Positions 33,036-41,738 of a stretch of DNA of 64,000 bases are shown here, piece by piece; the first letter of the stretch is position 1; each line of letters starts with the position of its first letter. A program made the translations under genes and the position numbers. Source of the DNA: DASRDS01 sp035570055 (GTDB lineage: Bacteria; Gemmatimonadota; Gemmatimonadetes; Gemmatimonadales; Gemmatimonadaceae); the NCBI GenBank assembly GCA_035570055.1, contig DATMLM010000069.1, positions 62,001 to 126,000 of the forward strand. Direction: 5' to 3'. The notes below the pieces were generated by a model, which ran no database searches, had not been told where the DNA came from, and saw nothing but the letters and a program-made list of their open reading frames with translations.

Positions 33036-35391
33036 GCTCCCACGGCTCGGCCAGGAGGTCCTGCAGCTGGTCGAGCGTGTCGGCATGGACCGCGCTCTGC
33101 TGGCCCCGCAGTACCGTGAATCGCACCGGGCGATCGAGCGCCGGCACTTCGGCCTCGGTCAACGTCCGCGCGAGCTTCGCTGGCAGGCGTAAGCGCGCGA
33201 TCCCCTTCGAGTCCTGGACATCGTACTCGATCGGCACGGACTGCCCACGGATCATCGTCTCGGACGGCAGGTGGTCATAGGCGTGCCGTGCGTCTGGACT
33301 GAGTACCGCGTTCAGGTCGATCGGCAACGGTGCCGAGCGGAACTCGGTGAACGAGCTCACCTGCGCGAGCGGCAGGCGATAGAGCGCGGCCAGATCTGCC
33401 TCGCTGAGACGCGGTGTGCGCCCGCCCGAGCGACGGTACGCGGCGCGGATCTCGTGGATCGCGGCGCTGTCACGACGAACCGCATGGTGGCGTGCCTCGC
33501 CTGACGCCAATGCGTCGGCGAGCGCGTCCCGCGCGGCGTCGGCGAGATCTGGTGGGAAGACGTCGATCGGCTCGGATTCGCGATCCAATTCAAAACCAAA
33601 ATACTCGAGCCGGCGACGCACTTTGAGCACCCGGTCGTAGACGACTTCCGGAGCCAGCCGAAGGGCGTACCGGCGGATGACGTCCATCGGGATTTGCGTG
33701 CCTTCGATCGCGGCGCGAGAGACCCCGAAGCGGTCGGCAAAATACCGGATGGTCCCCGCGATCGCGCCCCAACTCCCGGCGACGCTGGACCGCGAGACGC
33801 GCGCCGACTGTCCGTCCGCGGTCTCCTCGTCGATCACGAGATCAAACGGCATGTAGCGCGCGATGAGATCGGCCAGCTTCTTGTACGTCGCGTCGCGGGC
33901 GAGCACGAGCTGGGATGGCAGCGGAAGGCCGACGCTCCGATAGATGCTGGCGACGGCGAGCGCCGCATCCTCGATCGCCTTGACGAGCACGCCGCGGCGT
34001 TCGGCCCACTCCTCGAGCTCCGGCGCGAACACGTGGCGTGGGAGGCCATACACCTCGCCTACGGATCCATGGAGGCGATAGGCCTCGGCGTAGACGTTAT
34101 ACGCCGTGAGATGGTCGCTGCCCGAGACGAGCAAGCCCGCAAGATCGCGCTCCTCGCGCGTCATCCGGTGCAGGGATTCGATTGCGCTCATCACGGCCAC
34201 CACCGGCAACAAATCATCGTCGGCATTGACGATCAGCTCGGCCCATGGGCGATCGACGGGCATGGCCTCGATGGCGCGGCCATAGGCGGTCAGGTGGCCG
34301 TGCTCGACGATGCCGCGGCGTTCCAGCAAGGCGACGGCCCGCCGATATGCGGGGCGATCGAGTGGCACCGGGAGGTCGAGCTCATCGGCTCTCACTCCGA
34401 GCGCGGCACACGTGATCGCGACGCGCTCGGAGTCACCGGCCAGTTGGAACTCGGGCTCCTGTGGCACGAGCGAGCGGAAGTCGATGTCCCGATCCGACAG
34501 AATGAACACCCGGCCGCCCGCGACGCGACCGTGCACGCGGCCAGCCATCTGCAAAATCTCGTTCGCGCCGAGATGGAGACGCGTCAGGACATTGCGGCCG
34601 CGCTCGATCACGTTCGTGAATCGCGTGTCGTCAATGACGACCGTGTCCAGCCCGCGAACGTTGAGCGCGCTTTGTCCCGCCGCGGTCATGGCGAGAACGT
34701 AGGGCCGGACATCATCCGCTTCGAGAAATGGGCGAATGACCCGTATCGGCTCTCCGCCGTGATAATAGGCCGAGGTGATGCGTGGGAATCGGGTACCGAC
34801 ATCGGCGGCAACGGATTCGACCGCGGCACGCGTGGGCAGGAAGACGCCGACGCCGTGGCGGTCACGGGTGACATCTTTTAGGAACCGGTCATCGAGAAAC
34901 TCGGTCGGCTCTTTTTGAACGACCGTGACCTTGGCCGCGCGAGACGGATCGAACACCGAGCTCTCGATCACTTCAGCCGAGCCCAAGTAGCGGGCGTAGA
35001 ATCGCGGGTCGACCGTCGCCGACAGCCAGATGAACCGGCAACCCGCGCGGAGGCCGAGCGCCAGGCACAGCTCGAGCTCGGCCGAGGTCTGGTGGATCTC
35101 GTCGACGATCAGCGTGTCGGTGCGGAGGATGTCACCGGCCTGGAACCACCGGCGGGCAATGCCGGTGGTGACAATGATGACGTTCCACGTCGGCGTCTCG
35201 GGCGTTGCTTCGCGCTCGCGGTTGACGACTCCGACCTTGAGCGGAGAGCGCAGGATCGTCTCGGCGATCGGACGGATTGCGAGCGTCTTGCCGGTGCCGG
35301 TGCCGGCGACGATGCCGAACCCGCGACCTGACGCCGCCAGGCGACGGACATCATCGCCGTGCTGGCGTTCCAGGAATGTGTCCAGATGCAA
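32938..35391 (-). CDS. DEAH-type superfamily 2 helicase (HrpA/HrpB-like)
   Basis: An ATP-dependent RNA or DNA helicase of 817 residues from TTG 35391. Motifs in order: AGTGTGKT (Walker A), LIVDEIH (DEIH variant of the DEAH box), LSATVD (motif III), VGVFLPTRAAVE (motif IV-like), GLDTVVIDDT (motif V) and QMAGRVHGR (motif VI). About 400 residues follow with no named domain, then a His/Lys/Arg-rich tail. In-frame sequence upstream to 35565 encodes GRVIVIAPTRAACETIEL, which looks like part of the helicase core, but no ATG, GTG or TTG is found there. The true N-terminus is therefore uncertain. Confidence 0.85.
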   Translation of the reverse strand: MHLDTFLERQHGDDVRRLAASGRGFGIVAGTGTGKTLAIRPIAETILRSPLKVGVVNREREATPETPTWNVIIVTTGIARRWFQAGDILRTDTLIVDEIHQTSAELELCLALGLRAGCRFIWLSATVDPRFYARYLGSAEVIESSVFDPSRAAKVTVVQKEPTEFLDDRFLKDVTRDRHGVGVFLPTRAAVESVAADVGTRFPRITSAYYHGGEPIRVIRPFLEADDVRPYVLAMTAAGQSALNVRGLDTVVIDDTRFTNVIERGRNVLTRLHLGANEILQMAGRVHGRVAGGRVFILSDRDIDFRSLVPQEPEFQLAGDSERVAITCAALGVRADELDLPVPLDRPAYRRAVALLERRGIVEHGHLTAYGRAIEAMPVDRPWAELIVNADDDLLPVVAVMSAIESLHRMTREERDLAGLLVSGSDHLTAYNVYAEAYRLHGSVGEVYGLPRHVFAPELEEWAERRGVLVKAIEDAALAVASIYRSVGLPLPSQLVLARDATYKKLADLIARYMPFDLVIDEETADGQSARVSRSSVAGSWGAIAGTIRYFADRFGVSRAAIEGTQIPMDVIRRYALRLAPEVVYDRVLKVRRRLEYFGFELDRESEPIDVFPPDLADAARDALADALASGEARHHAVRRDSAAIHEIRAAYRRSGGRTPRLSEADLAALYRLPLAQVSSFTEFRSAPLPIDLNAVLSPDARHAYDHLPSETMIRGQSVPIEYDVQDSKGIARLRLPAKLARTLTEAEVPALDRPVRFTVLRGQQSAVHADTLDQLQDLLAEPWEPTRERPKHHSKHAKHSKHSGQSNRHPKRRRRR
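32983..33020. repeat. Short tandem repeat shared by two overlapping C-termini
   Basis: GTGCTTCG occurs at 32983, 32992, 33001 and 33013, giving a nine-base period (GTGCTTCGA) with one three-base slip. On the plus strand it encodes Ser/Ala repeats; on the minus strand His/Ser/Lys repeats of the helicase tail. Nine-base slippage keeps both frames open. Confidence 0.85.
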
Positions 35392-35528
35392 GCCGACGGC
35401 GAGCTCGATCGTCTCGCACGCCGCGCGCGTCGGCGCGATGACAATGACGCGGCCGGTCGGCGGCTCTGCGGCAATGAACGCATCCCGGTCCGGCGGGAGG
35501 GACCGGTCAACCGGGGTGCGTGGGGGTG

Positions 35529-36086
35529 CTATTCGCGAAACGGTGATTCTGGGCTCTGCTGCGATTCAGTCGGAGTCGCGGGAGGCACGCGCGTCGCGGT
35601 CGGCCGGCCACCATCCTCGCCGAAGATCACGTGACCGTTGGCCGGATGCGTCTGGATAGCCTTGGCGCAGGACGTCGGCGCTGGCTGGCTGCTGGCTGGC
35701 ACCTTGTCCAGCCACACGCGGCACATGCCCGGCGGCGGGCGTTCGGACGCTGGGATATCGGCGTTCCGCTGCTCCCACGGGCGAACCGGGGGATGCGGCA
35801 CGCCCGTGCCCGTGTTTACTCGCGTGCCGACCGGCGGCTGGTCGACTTGCGGCCGAGCCTCGACCGTCGCAGGCGCGTGGGGGACCTCTTTCTGCGGAGC
35901 CGGTTTGACGACCTGTCGCTGCGGAGGCGGAGGCTGCCGGTGCGCCGGTGGCCGCGGTGGTGGGGGCGGCGGCGGGTTGTGCGTCGGATGCTGGCTCAAC
36001 GCCGGATGGGCGCAGCTCGCCATCCCGACCGCTATGAAAAGAGCGGCCAGGAGGAAGCCCCAGACCCTCCCCCGGCGTGCAAACAT
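35529..36086 (-). CDS. Proline-rich exported lipoprotein
   Basis: A 185-residue protein. ATG 36086 precedes a signal peptide (GFLLAALFIAVGMASC) ending in a lipobox-like MASC. The mature protein opens with a proline-rich, low-complexity segment (HNPPPPPPPRPPAHRQ and further PPPPQR runs), then a C-terminal region with two Cys (GMCRVWLDKVPASSQPAPTSC) that recalls small repeat regions of envelope proteins. No enzymatic family is evident; a periplasm-spanning or wall-associated role would fit. The stop at 35529 lies within the open upstream part of the helicase frame, so the helicase may be translationally coupled to it. Confidence 0.75.
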   Translation of the reverse strand: MFARRGRVWGFLLAALFIAVGMASCAHPALSQHPTHNPPPPPPPRPPAHRQPPPPQRQVVKPAPQKEVPHAPATVEARPQVDQPPVGTRVNTGTGVPHPPVRPWEQRNADIPASERPPPGMCRVWLDKVPASSQPAPTSCAKAIQTHPANGHVIFGEDGGRPTATRVPPATPTESQQSPESPFRE

Positions 36087-36137
36087 GGATACGGGTACCC
36101 CGAAAGTTCCTGACGGTGCCAACTACTGAACTAGTCG

Positions 36138-38546
36138 TTACTGCCTACCTGAACGAATAGCCGTTAATGCGTCATCTATCGCCGTTAGCACGAATCCGGA
36201 AGCCTCGACCCGCTTTCGCGATTCGAGAGCCGGGGCGCTCGACGGCACCGCCAAGGTCCCCAGCGACCGGGCAACAGCTTCCCGGACAAAGAGATCCGGG
36301 TCGTCGAGGTCCGGCGACAGCTCCTTGGCGGCGCTGTCCTTGAGACTCGTCTCGCGACCGGACGCCACGAGCGTCTCGATCGCCGCCAGCCGGGCGAATC
36401 GCGACGCGGTCGGCACAACGAAACGTGAAGCCAACGTGAATGCGTCGGGTGAATGGGTGAGTGCCAGCGCTTGCAGCGCGGCCGACCGCTCGACGTCCGT
36501 CCAGGAATCCATGGTCAGCATCGAACGGATCATCGGCAGCGCGGCCGCGGTGTCGAGTCGGGCCAGCGCCACGAGCGCGGTCCCGCGGACGAACAGAGAC
36601 GAATCGCCGCTCACGACTTCTTTGAGACTGACGATCACGTCTTGCCCCGACAATCCTGCCACGGCCATCGCCTTTGCTGCCGCGGACCGCACGCGAGAGT
36701 CGTGGTCGTGCAGCACGGCAACGAGACTCTTGGCGTCCGTCAGCTCGGCCGCGGCCGCCGCGCGCACGCCCCAATCAAGATCGTTTCGGGCTGCAATCGC
36801 GACGGCTGGATCTGCGTGCAAGAGTTTGACCGCTTCCAGCCGTCCGGCGACGTCGGTGTCGTGCTGCAACTGGTACGTGAGCATCGACGTCGAGCGCGGG
36901 AAATCGTAGACCTCGAGGAGCCAGTGGCCGACGTCCCAGCGATAGGCCTTCGGCGGGCCATCGACTGCGATGATACCGGTTGATTGGTCTCCGTGCACGT
37001 TCACGATGCCGTGTGTTACGCCGTGGTCCGTGAAGATGGCGACATCGACCGGTGCATCGAAGAAATCCGTGAGACTGTCGCGCGGCTGCACCTGGCGCGC
37101 GGTGAACGTCACTTGCTTGGCGACGGTGTCGTACGTGGCCGAGACGCGAAATGCGGGCATGCCGGCGTTGTAGACCCATTGCTTAAAGAACAAAGAGAAG
37201 TCGCGACCCGTGGATTGCTCGAAGGCGTGCTCGAGGTCTGGAGTCGTCACCTCGCCATAGGCGTGATCGACCGTGTACCTGTGCATCGCGGCCCAGAACA
37301 CGGAGTCGCCGAGCTGGTGCCGGAGCATCTGTAAGACCGCGGCGCCCTTGGGGTAGATGACCGTGAACAGCTCCAGCGGGTCGTTGACCCAACGGTCATA
37401 CACGAGCGGCCGCCGCGCCTCGCGGTCGAACTGGACGACCTGGCGGTTGCCGCCGAGGCGATCGCGTGTGCCTTCGTCGACGCCGTGCGCGATCTCGGTA
37501 TAGTACTGCTCCATGAACGTCGCGAACCCTTCGGAGAGCCACGCGTCCGTCCACCACTGCATGGTGAGGTAGTCGCCGAACCATTCGTGGCCGAGCTCGT
37601 GCGCCATCAAGCCCGCGGCGTTTGCCTCCGGCTCGGCCCAGGCGGGATGGAGGATGCCATCATCGCTCTGCGTCGTGGCCGTGACGTTTTCCATGCCGCC
37701 GAAGATGAAATCGGGGGCGACGATCTGGTCGTATTTCGCCCATGGGAAGTCGACGCCCGTCTTCGTGGAAAAGAGCTCGACTGCACGGGGCGTCTCCCCG
37801 AATCCGCGCCAGGCTGCTTGAACCGAGTCGGGGTACGTCCAGTAACCGAGAGGCACCGTACGCCACTTGTCCTGGACGACGACGTAGTCGCCGGTGACGA
37901 CCGTCATGAGATACGTTGACGCGGGGCGGTCGAGCGACCAATGCCACTCCGTCTCGCCGTCGACGTCGCGAGACCCCACCAGCCGCCCGTTCGACAACGC
38001 CTTCTCGCCATGCGGGGTACGAACAAAAAATTCCCACGTGGTCTTGTCGTTCAACTCGTCGTACGTCGGTATCCAGTAGCGCGTGTCCTCCATGTCGCCT
38101 TGCGTCCACACGACGTGGCGGCGGTCGATGAAGTACGCGCCCTTTTTGGGGTGCACGGATTCGTAGGCGACCGTGAACGTTGCCGGTACGCGCACGTGGA
38201 CGGTCAGCGTGCGGCCATCGTACGTGTGCTGAAGCGCGGCGCCGGCGGCCGAGGTGACGCTCACGATCCGCATGTCGACGGCATCGAGTGGCACTTCGCG
38301 CACGTTCGAATGGCCCGCGAGAACGCCTATCGTCAGCGTCGTCGAGGCGACCACGGCGTGGCGGGGCCAGTCGAATCGTACATGTACGATCTGGTGCTTC
38401 AGATCATACGTCCGGAGTCGCTCGGCATGCGGCGTCCCCGGCGGCAGAGCGCCCCACGTAATCAGCGTATCACTCGGCGGCGGCGCTTGCGCGCCTGCCA
38501 GCCGAACCGCGAAGACTGAGGCAGCGAGGAGCGAAGCGAGGCGCAC
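36138..38546 (-). CDS. Exported M1-family zinc aminopeptidase
   Basis: An 802-residue metallopeptidase that removes N-terminal residues from peptides. From GTG 38546 a signal peptide (RLASLLAASVFAVRLAGAQA) precedes an N-terminal beta domain and the catalytic domain, which holds GGMENVTA (substrate-binding GAMEN-like motif), the zinc motif HELGHEWFGD and the third ligand Glu in WLSEGFATFMEQYY. The C-terminal 250 residues form HEAT-like helical repeats (AVLHDHDSRVRSAAAKAM). GTG was chosen because it starts the signal peptide seven bases after the helicase stop; the longer ATG reading runs through the helicase. Confidence 0.92.
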   Translation of the reverse strand: MRLASLLAASVFAVRLAGAQAPPPSDTLITWGALPPGTPHAERLRTYDLKHQIVHVRFDWPRHAVVASTTLTIGVLAGHSNVREVPLDAVDMRIVSVTSAAGAALQHTYDGRTLTVHVRVPATFTVAYESVHPKKGAYFIDRRHVVWTQGDMEDTRYWIPTYDELNDKTTWEFFVRTPHGEKALSNGRLVGSRDVDGETEWHWSLDRPASTYLMTVVTGDYVVVQDKWRTVPLGYWTYPDSVQAAWRGFGETPRAVELFSTKTGVDFPWAKYDQIVAPDFIFGGMENVTATTQSDDGILHPAWAEPEANAAGLMAHELGHEWFGDYLTMQWWTDAWLSEGFATFMEQYYTEIAHGVDEGTRDRLGGNRQVVQFDREARRPLVYDRWVNDPLELFTVIYPKGAAVLQMLRHQLGDSVFWAAMHRYTVDHAYGEVTTPDLEHAFEQSTGRDFSLFFKQWVYNAGMPAFRVSATYDTVAKQVTFTARQVQPRDSLTDFFDAPVDVAIFTDHGVTHGIVNVHGDQSTGIIAVDGPPKAYRWDVGHWLLEVYDFPRSTSMLTYQLQHDTDVAGRLEAVKLLHADPAVAIAARNDLDWGVRAAAAAELTDAKSLVAVLHDHDSRVRSAAAKAMAVAGLSGQDVIVSLKEVVSGDSSLFVRGTALVALARLDTAAALPMIRSMLTMDSWTDVERSAALQALALTHSPDAFTLASRFVVPTASRFARLAAIETLVASGRETSLKDSAAKELSPDLDDPDLFVREAVARSLGTLAVPSSAPALESRKRVEASGFVLTAIDDALTAIRSGRQ

Positions 38547-38553
38547 GCGCGGG

Positions 38554-39705
38554 TTAGTCGGCTGCGACGGTCCCGAAGTCGTACCCCGGCACAGAGATCC
38601 GCGGGATCTGCTGCGCGATGATGCGCTCGATCGTGCGGACCATCGCGATCTCGTCCGCCGACATGAACGTGTAGGCGTCGCCGGTGGCGGCGGCGCGGCC
38701 GGTCCGGCCAATGCGGTGCACATAGTCTTCCGGTTGCTGCGGCACGTCATAGTTGATGACGTGGGAGATACCGGAGATGTCGAGTCCGCGTTGGGCAATG
38801 TCGGTCGCGACCAGAACACGGACGCGGCCGCTCTTGAAGTCCTCGAGCGCCTTGGTGCGCTGCCCTTGCGACTTGTCCGCGTGCATGGCCACCGCGTTGA
38901 CGTTTGCGCGCTCGAGGTGCCGGACCACGCGGTCCGCGCCGTGCTTGGTGCGGGTGAACACGAGCACCGAGTCCATCTCGGGCTTGTTCAACAGCTCGAT
39001 GAGCAGAGCCGACTTCTTGTCCTTCGGCACGGGATAGACCGCATGGGTGACCGTGCTGGCCGCTTCCGAGCGCCGGCCGACCTGAACGACCAGCGGCTTG
39101 CGCAAGTATTTCCGCGCGAGCGCCTCGACCTCCGGCGGCATGGTCGCGCTGAAGAGCAGGGTCTGCCGATAGGGCGGGATCTGCGCGACGATCCGATTGA
39201 TCTGCGGCGCGAATCCCATGTCGAGCATGCGATCGGCCTCGTCGAGCACCAGCACTTCGAGGTTCTCGAACGACACGTTGTGGCGCTCGAGGTGGTCGAT
39301 CAGGCGGCCGGGAGTGGCCACGACGACGTCGACCCCGCGACGCAGGGCCTTCTCTTGCGGCTCGAGCCCGACGCCGCCGTAGACGGCGACGACCGAGAGC
39401 CCGCTGCCCTTGCTGTACTTCGTGAAGCTCTCATCGACCTGCGCGGCGAGCTCGCGCGTCGGCGTCAGGATCAGCACGCGCGTGCGGCGCGGGCCGTCGA
39501 GAAGGCGGTCGATAATGGGGAGCGTGAACGCGGCGGTCTTGCCGGTGCCGGTCTGGGCCAGGCCAATCAAGTCGCGCCCGCGGAGTGCGAGCGGTATGGC
39601 CTCTTGTTGAATCGGGGTTGGGTGCGTATACCCAGCTTCACGCACCGCGACGAGCACCTCGGGCTTGAGCCCGAGTTCATCAAACGCTACTTCAGTTTTT
39701 ATCAA
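38554..39705 (-). CDS. DEAD-box ATP-dependent RNA helicase
   Basis: A 383-residue RhlE/CsdA-type RNA helicase that remodels RNA during ribosome assembly or decay. The Q motif is GYTHPTPIQQEAIP, Walker A AQTGTGKT at 50-57, then PTRELA, VLDEAD, SATMP, the motif V segment ATDIAQRGLDI and HRIGRTGRA (motif VI). It has only the helicase core and a very short tail, so it lacks the C-terminal extension of many relatives. It starts 30 bases after the hydrolase stop and is followed at 7 bases by the M1 peptidase, suggesting one minus-strand operon. Confidence 0.96.
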   Translation of the reverse strand: MIKTEVAFDELGLKPEVLVAVREAGYTHPTPIQQEAIPLALRGRDLIGLAQTGTGKTAAFTLPIIDRLLDGPRRTRVLILTPTRELAAQVDESFTKYSKGSGLSVVAVYGGVGLEPQEKALRRGVDVVVATPGRLIDHLERHNVSFENLEVLVLDEADRMLDMGFAPQINRIVAQIPPYRQTLLFSATMPPEVEALARKYLRKPLVVQVGRRSEAASTVTHAVYPVPKDKKSALLIELLNKPEMDSVLVFTRTKHGADRVVRHLERANVNAVAMHADKSQGQRTKALEDFKSGRVRVLVATDIAQRGLDISGISHVINYDVPQQPEDYVHRIGRTGRAAATGDAYTFMSADEIAMVRTIERIIAQQIPRISVPGYDFGTVAAD

Positions 39706-39735
39706 AATTCTTCGATTGCTATGAGTTATTTAAGT

Positions 39736-40545
39736 TTAAGCGACTAGGAACGATAGCACCAGGCTGTTTACCTCATCTGGGGCCTGTTCCTGCACATTAT
39801 GCCCAGCCCCACGCACAACGTGGTACGTCGACTTGGGCTCGGCGTGGACCAGACGATCCCCGCCCGCGAGTATGACGAGCGTTCGCGTCGTTATGGCACT
39901 GGCGTCGGGCTCCCAGCTGAATGCGTGGAGCATGCGGACGGCCGCCATGGTCATCTCGGGGAACTGCGTCGGCGCCCAATACTCATCTACTTCTCGTGCG
40001 CTCAGGGCCGTTTTTCCCGCCCGCGAGAGCCAGAGGCCCGTCGCAATGGTCCACCTGAAGGTAAGATAGGGGATGACAGCCTCGAGCCATCGCGGCGAGA
40101 TCGTCCTCGCGAGCGGCACGATGGGCACGCGTCCAATACTCACCGGCGCCAATAGCACCAGCGCGCTGACGCGATCCGGCGCGCGCACCGCCACTCGGCG
40201 CGCCACGACGGAGCCGAGCGAATGTGCGACGATCGCCGCGCGTTCGAGACCGAGTGCATCGAGGGTTGCGAGTACGACATCGGCCATGGCCTCCGCCGTG
40301 TAGTACTCGGTGCCGGATGGCTTGTCGGAGAGGCCATGACCGGGGAGATCCATGGCGAACGCGCGAATGCCACGCTCGGCGAGCACTGGCAGGTTGCGGC
40401 GCCAGACGAAGCACGAGCATCCCCAGCCGTGAATAAAGAGAGCTGGGACCGTGCCGGGGCCGAGCGCTTCGATGACTCGGACGTTGAGGGCCCCGCTGGC
40501 TCTCACGAATCGGGTCGAGTAGCCCGGCAGCCCTGCCGGGAACAT
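39736..40545 (-). CDS. Alpha/beta hydrolase
   Basis: A 269-residue hydrolase. Oxyanion region LFIHGWGCSCFVW, the AFAMDLPGHGLSDKP strand, nucleophile elbow AHSLGS with a normal Ser, an Asp near AGGDRLVHAEP and a terminal His in GAGHNVQEQ make a complete triad. Relatives include haloperoxidases and esterases; the substrate is unknown. ATG 40545 was chosen because it begins the conserved strand (GYSTRFVRASGALNV). Upstream in-frame sequence overlaps the previous gene and looks non-coding. It lies between a gene of unknown function and the DEAD-box helicase. Confidence 0.85.
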   Translation of the reverse strand: MFPAGLPGYSTRFVRASGALNVRVIEALGPGTVPALFIHGWGCSCFVWRRNLPVLAERGIRAFAMDLPGHGLSDKPSGTEYYTAEAMADVVLATLDALGLERAAIVAHSLGSVVARRVAVRAPDRVSALVLLAPVSIGRVPIVPLARTISPRWLEAVIPYLTFRWTIATGLWLSRAGKTALSAREVDEYWAPTQFPEMTMAAVRMLHAFSWEPDASAITTRTLVILAGGDRLVHAEPKSTYHVVRGAGHNVQEQAPDEVNSLVLSFLVA

Positions 40546-40580
40546 CTCGGCCGGATCGAGCCGGCCGTGCAGCCGCGCCG

Positions 40581-41720
40581 TCAGATTAGCTCGATGGGGC
40601 GGCCGGATAGCCGGGCGATGAGCCCTAAGCGGAACGTGACGTCGGCCCATCGGTCCTCGCCCTCGGCCGTCTCCTCGACGAGCGGATAGCTCGCCCACGC
40701 GACCGGGTGCTCGGTCTTTGGACTCGCGAGACCCTTGTGCGGATGCCAGACGCCGTTGCGATCGCGGTCGTCGAGGAAGCGCTCGAACAAGCGCGACCAG
40801 TTGTCATTGCGCCGCAAGAATCCCAGGCGCGCGAGCAACTCCATCCACATCAGCGCGAACGGCACGTCGGCGTCGACGGCATTGCGATGGGGAAGCAGGT
40901 CGCCCAGGACGAAGTGAGGCTGCATCACGGGCATCGTGCCGACGAGCTGCGCGGACTCTTGTCGTGGCTGTGGCTGCGTCAAGAATTGGTAGAGACGCTC
41001 CACGTGCTCGTGATACTCGCTCCGAAATTGCGGCATGAACGCGAGCATCATGATCGCGTGCACCGAGGGCGGCGCCGCCTCTGGCGGGAGCACCTGGCGG
41101 TTGCCGACGCGCACCCATATGGGTCGCATGCCGTTCACGGGGAGCGACTTCAAATACGCGTTGATCCGCTCGATGATCCGGCGCGCGGCACCCCGGAGCC
41201 TCGGGTCGCCCTCATATCCCGCCTGCGCCAATGCAGCCGCCGCGGCCTCGCGCAGGATCGCTCTCCCCCTGCGGGCCATCTCCTCTTCCTCGGGGCTACC
41301 TGCGAACTCGAACAGAAAGGCCGGATCTTCGTCTTCGGCTAGCAGCCTGAACAATAAGCGCCGAACCTTGGCGAGCGGCGGAGATTCGCGATCCCAGCCG
41401 TACTCCACGAGCCGGCGGACCGCGTTGATCGTACCGATGCCATCAAATGCAGCGTTACGAGGCAACCCCAGCATTGTCGGACCCCACTCGCCGTCAGCGC
41501 GCTGGCTCAACGCGAGCCGCACCGCCGGGAGATGGGCGTACGGGAGTGCGGAGATTGGATCGCTTATCGCCCCGGGGAGTCGCGCAACTTCTGCTATGGC
41601 GCGATACTGAATGGGTGGTGCGCCATGGTCCAGCAGCCAGCTGAGCGGGAATTTGACGGGTGGGGCCGGGGCCCCCGCCGCGCTGGGCGGCGTCGGAGCG
41701 GGCTGGAGCGGCACGGTCAC
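40581..41720 (-). CDS. Protein of unknown function, possible alpha/alpha-toroid fold
   Basis: A 379-residue protein with no signal peptide or membrane span. The N-terminal 30 residues are Pro/Ala-rich, then PLSWLLDHGAPPIQYRAIAEV, and pairs of helices with aromatic and Gly-rich turns (ALSQRADGEWGPTML, FDGIGTINAVRRLVEYGW). This layout, including the repeated GxWGP-like turn, resembles alpha/alpha-toroid enzymes such as terpene cyclase or glycoside-hydrolase relatives, but no catalytic motif is identifiable. GTG 41720 was chosen over the distant ATG inside the divergent aconitase gene. The 18-base gap to that gene makes shared regulation likely. Confidence 0.75.
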   Translation of the reverse strand: MTVPLQPAPTPPSAAGAPAPPVKFPLSWLLDHGAPPIQYRAIAEVARLPGAISDPISALPYAHLPAVRLALSQRADGEWGPTMLGLPRNAAFDGIGTINAVRRLVEYGWDRESPPLAKVRRLLFRLLAEDEDPAFLFEFAGSPEEEEMARRGRAILREAAAAALAQAGYEGDPRLRGAARRIIERINAYLKSLPVNGMRPIWVRVGNRQVLPPEAAPPSVHAIMMLAFMPQFRSEYHEHVERLYQFLTQPQPRQESAQLVGTMPVMQPHFVLGDLLPHRNAVDADVPFALMWMELLARLGFLRRNDNWSRLFERFLDDRDRNGVWHPHKGLASPKTEHPVAWASYPLVEETAEGEDRWADVTFRLGLIARLSGRPIELI

Positions 41721-41738
41721 GCGTAACGTTAGGCACCT

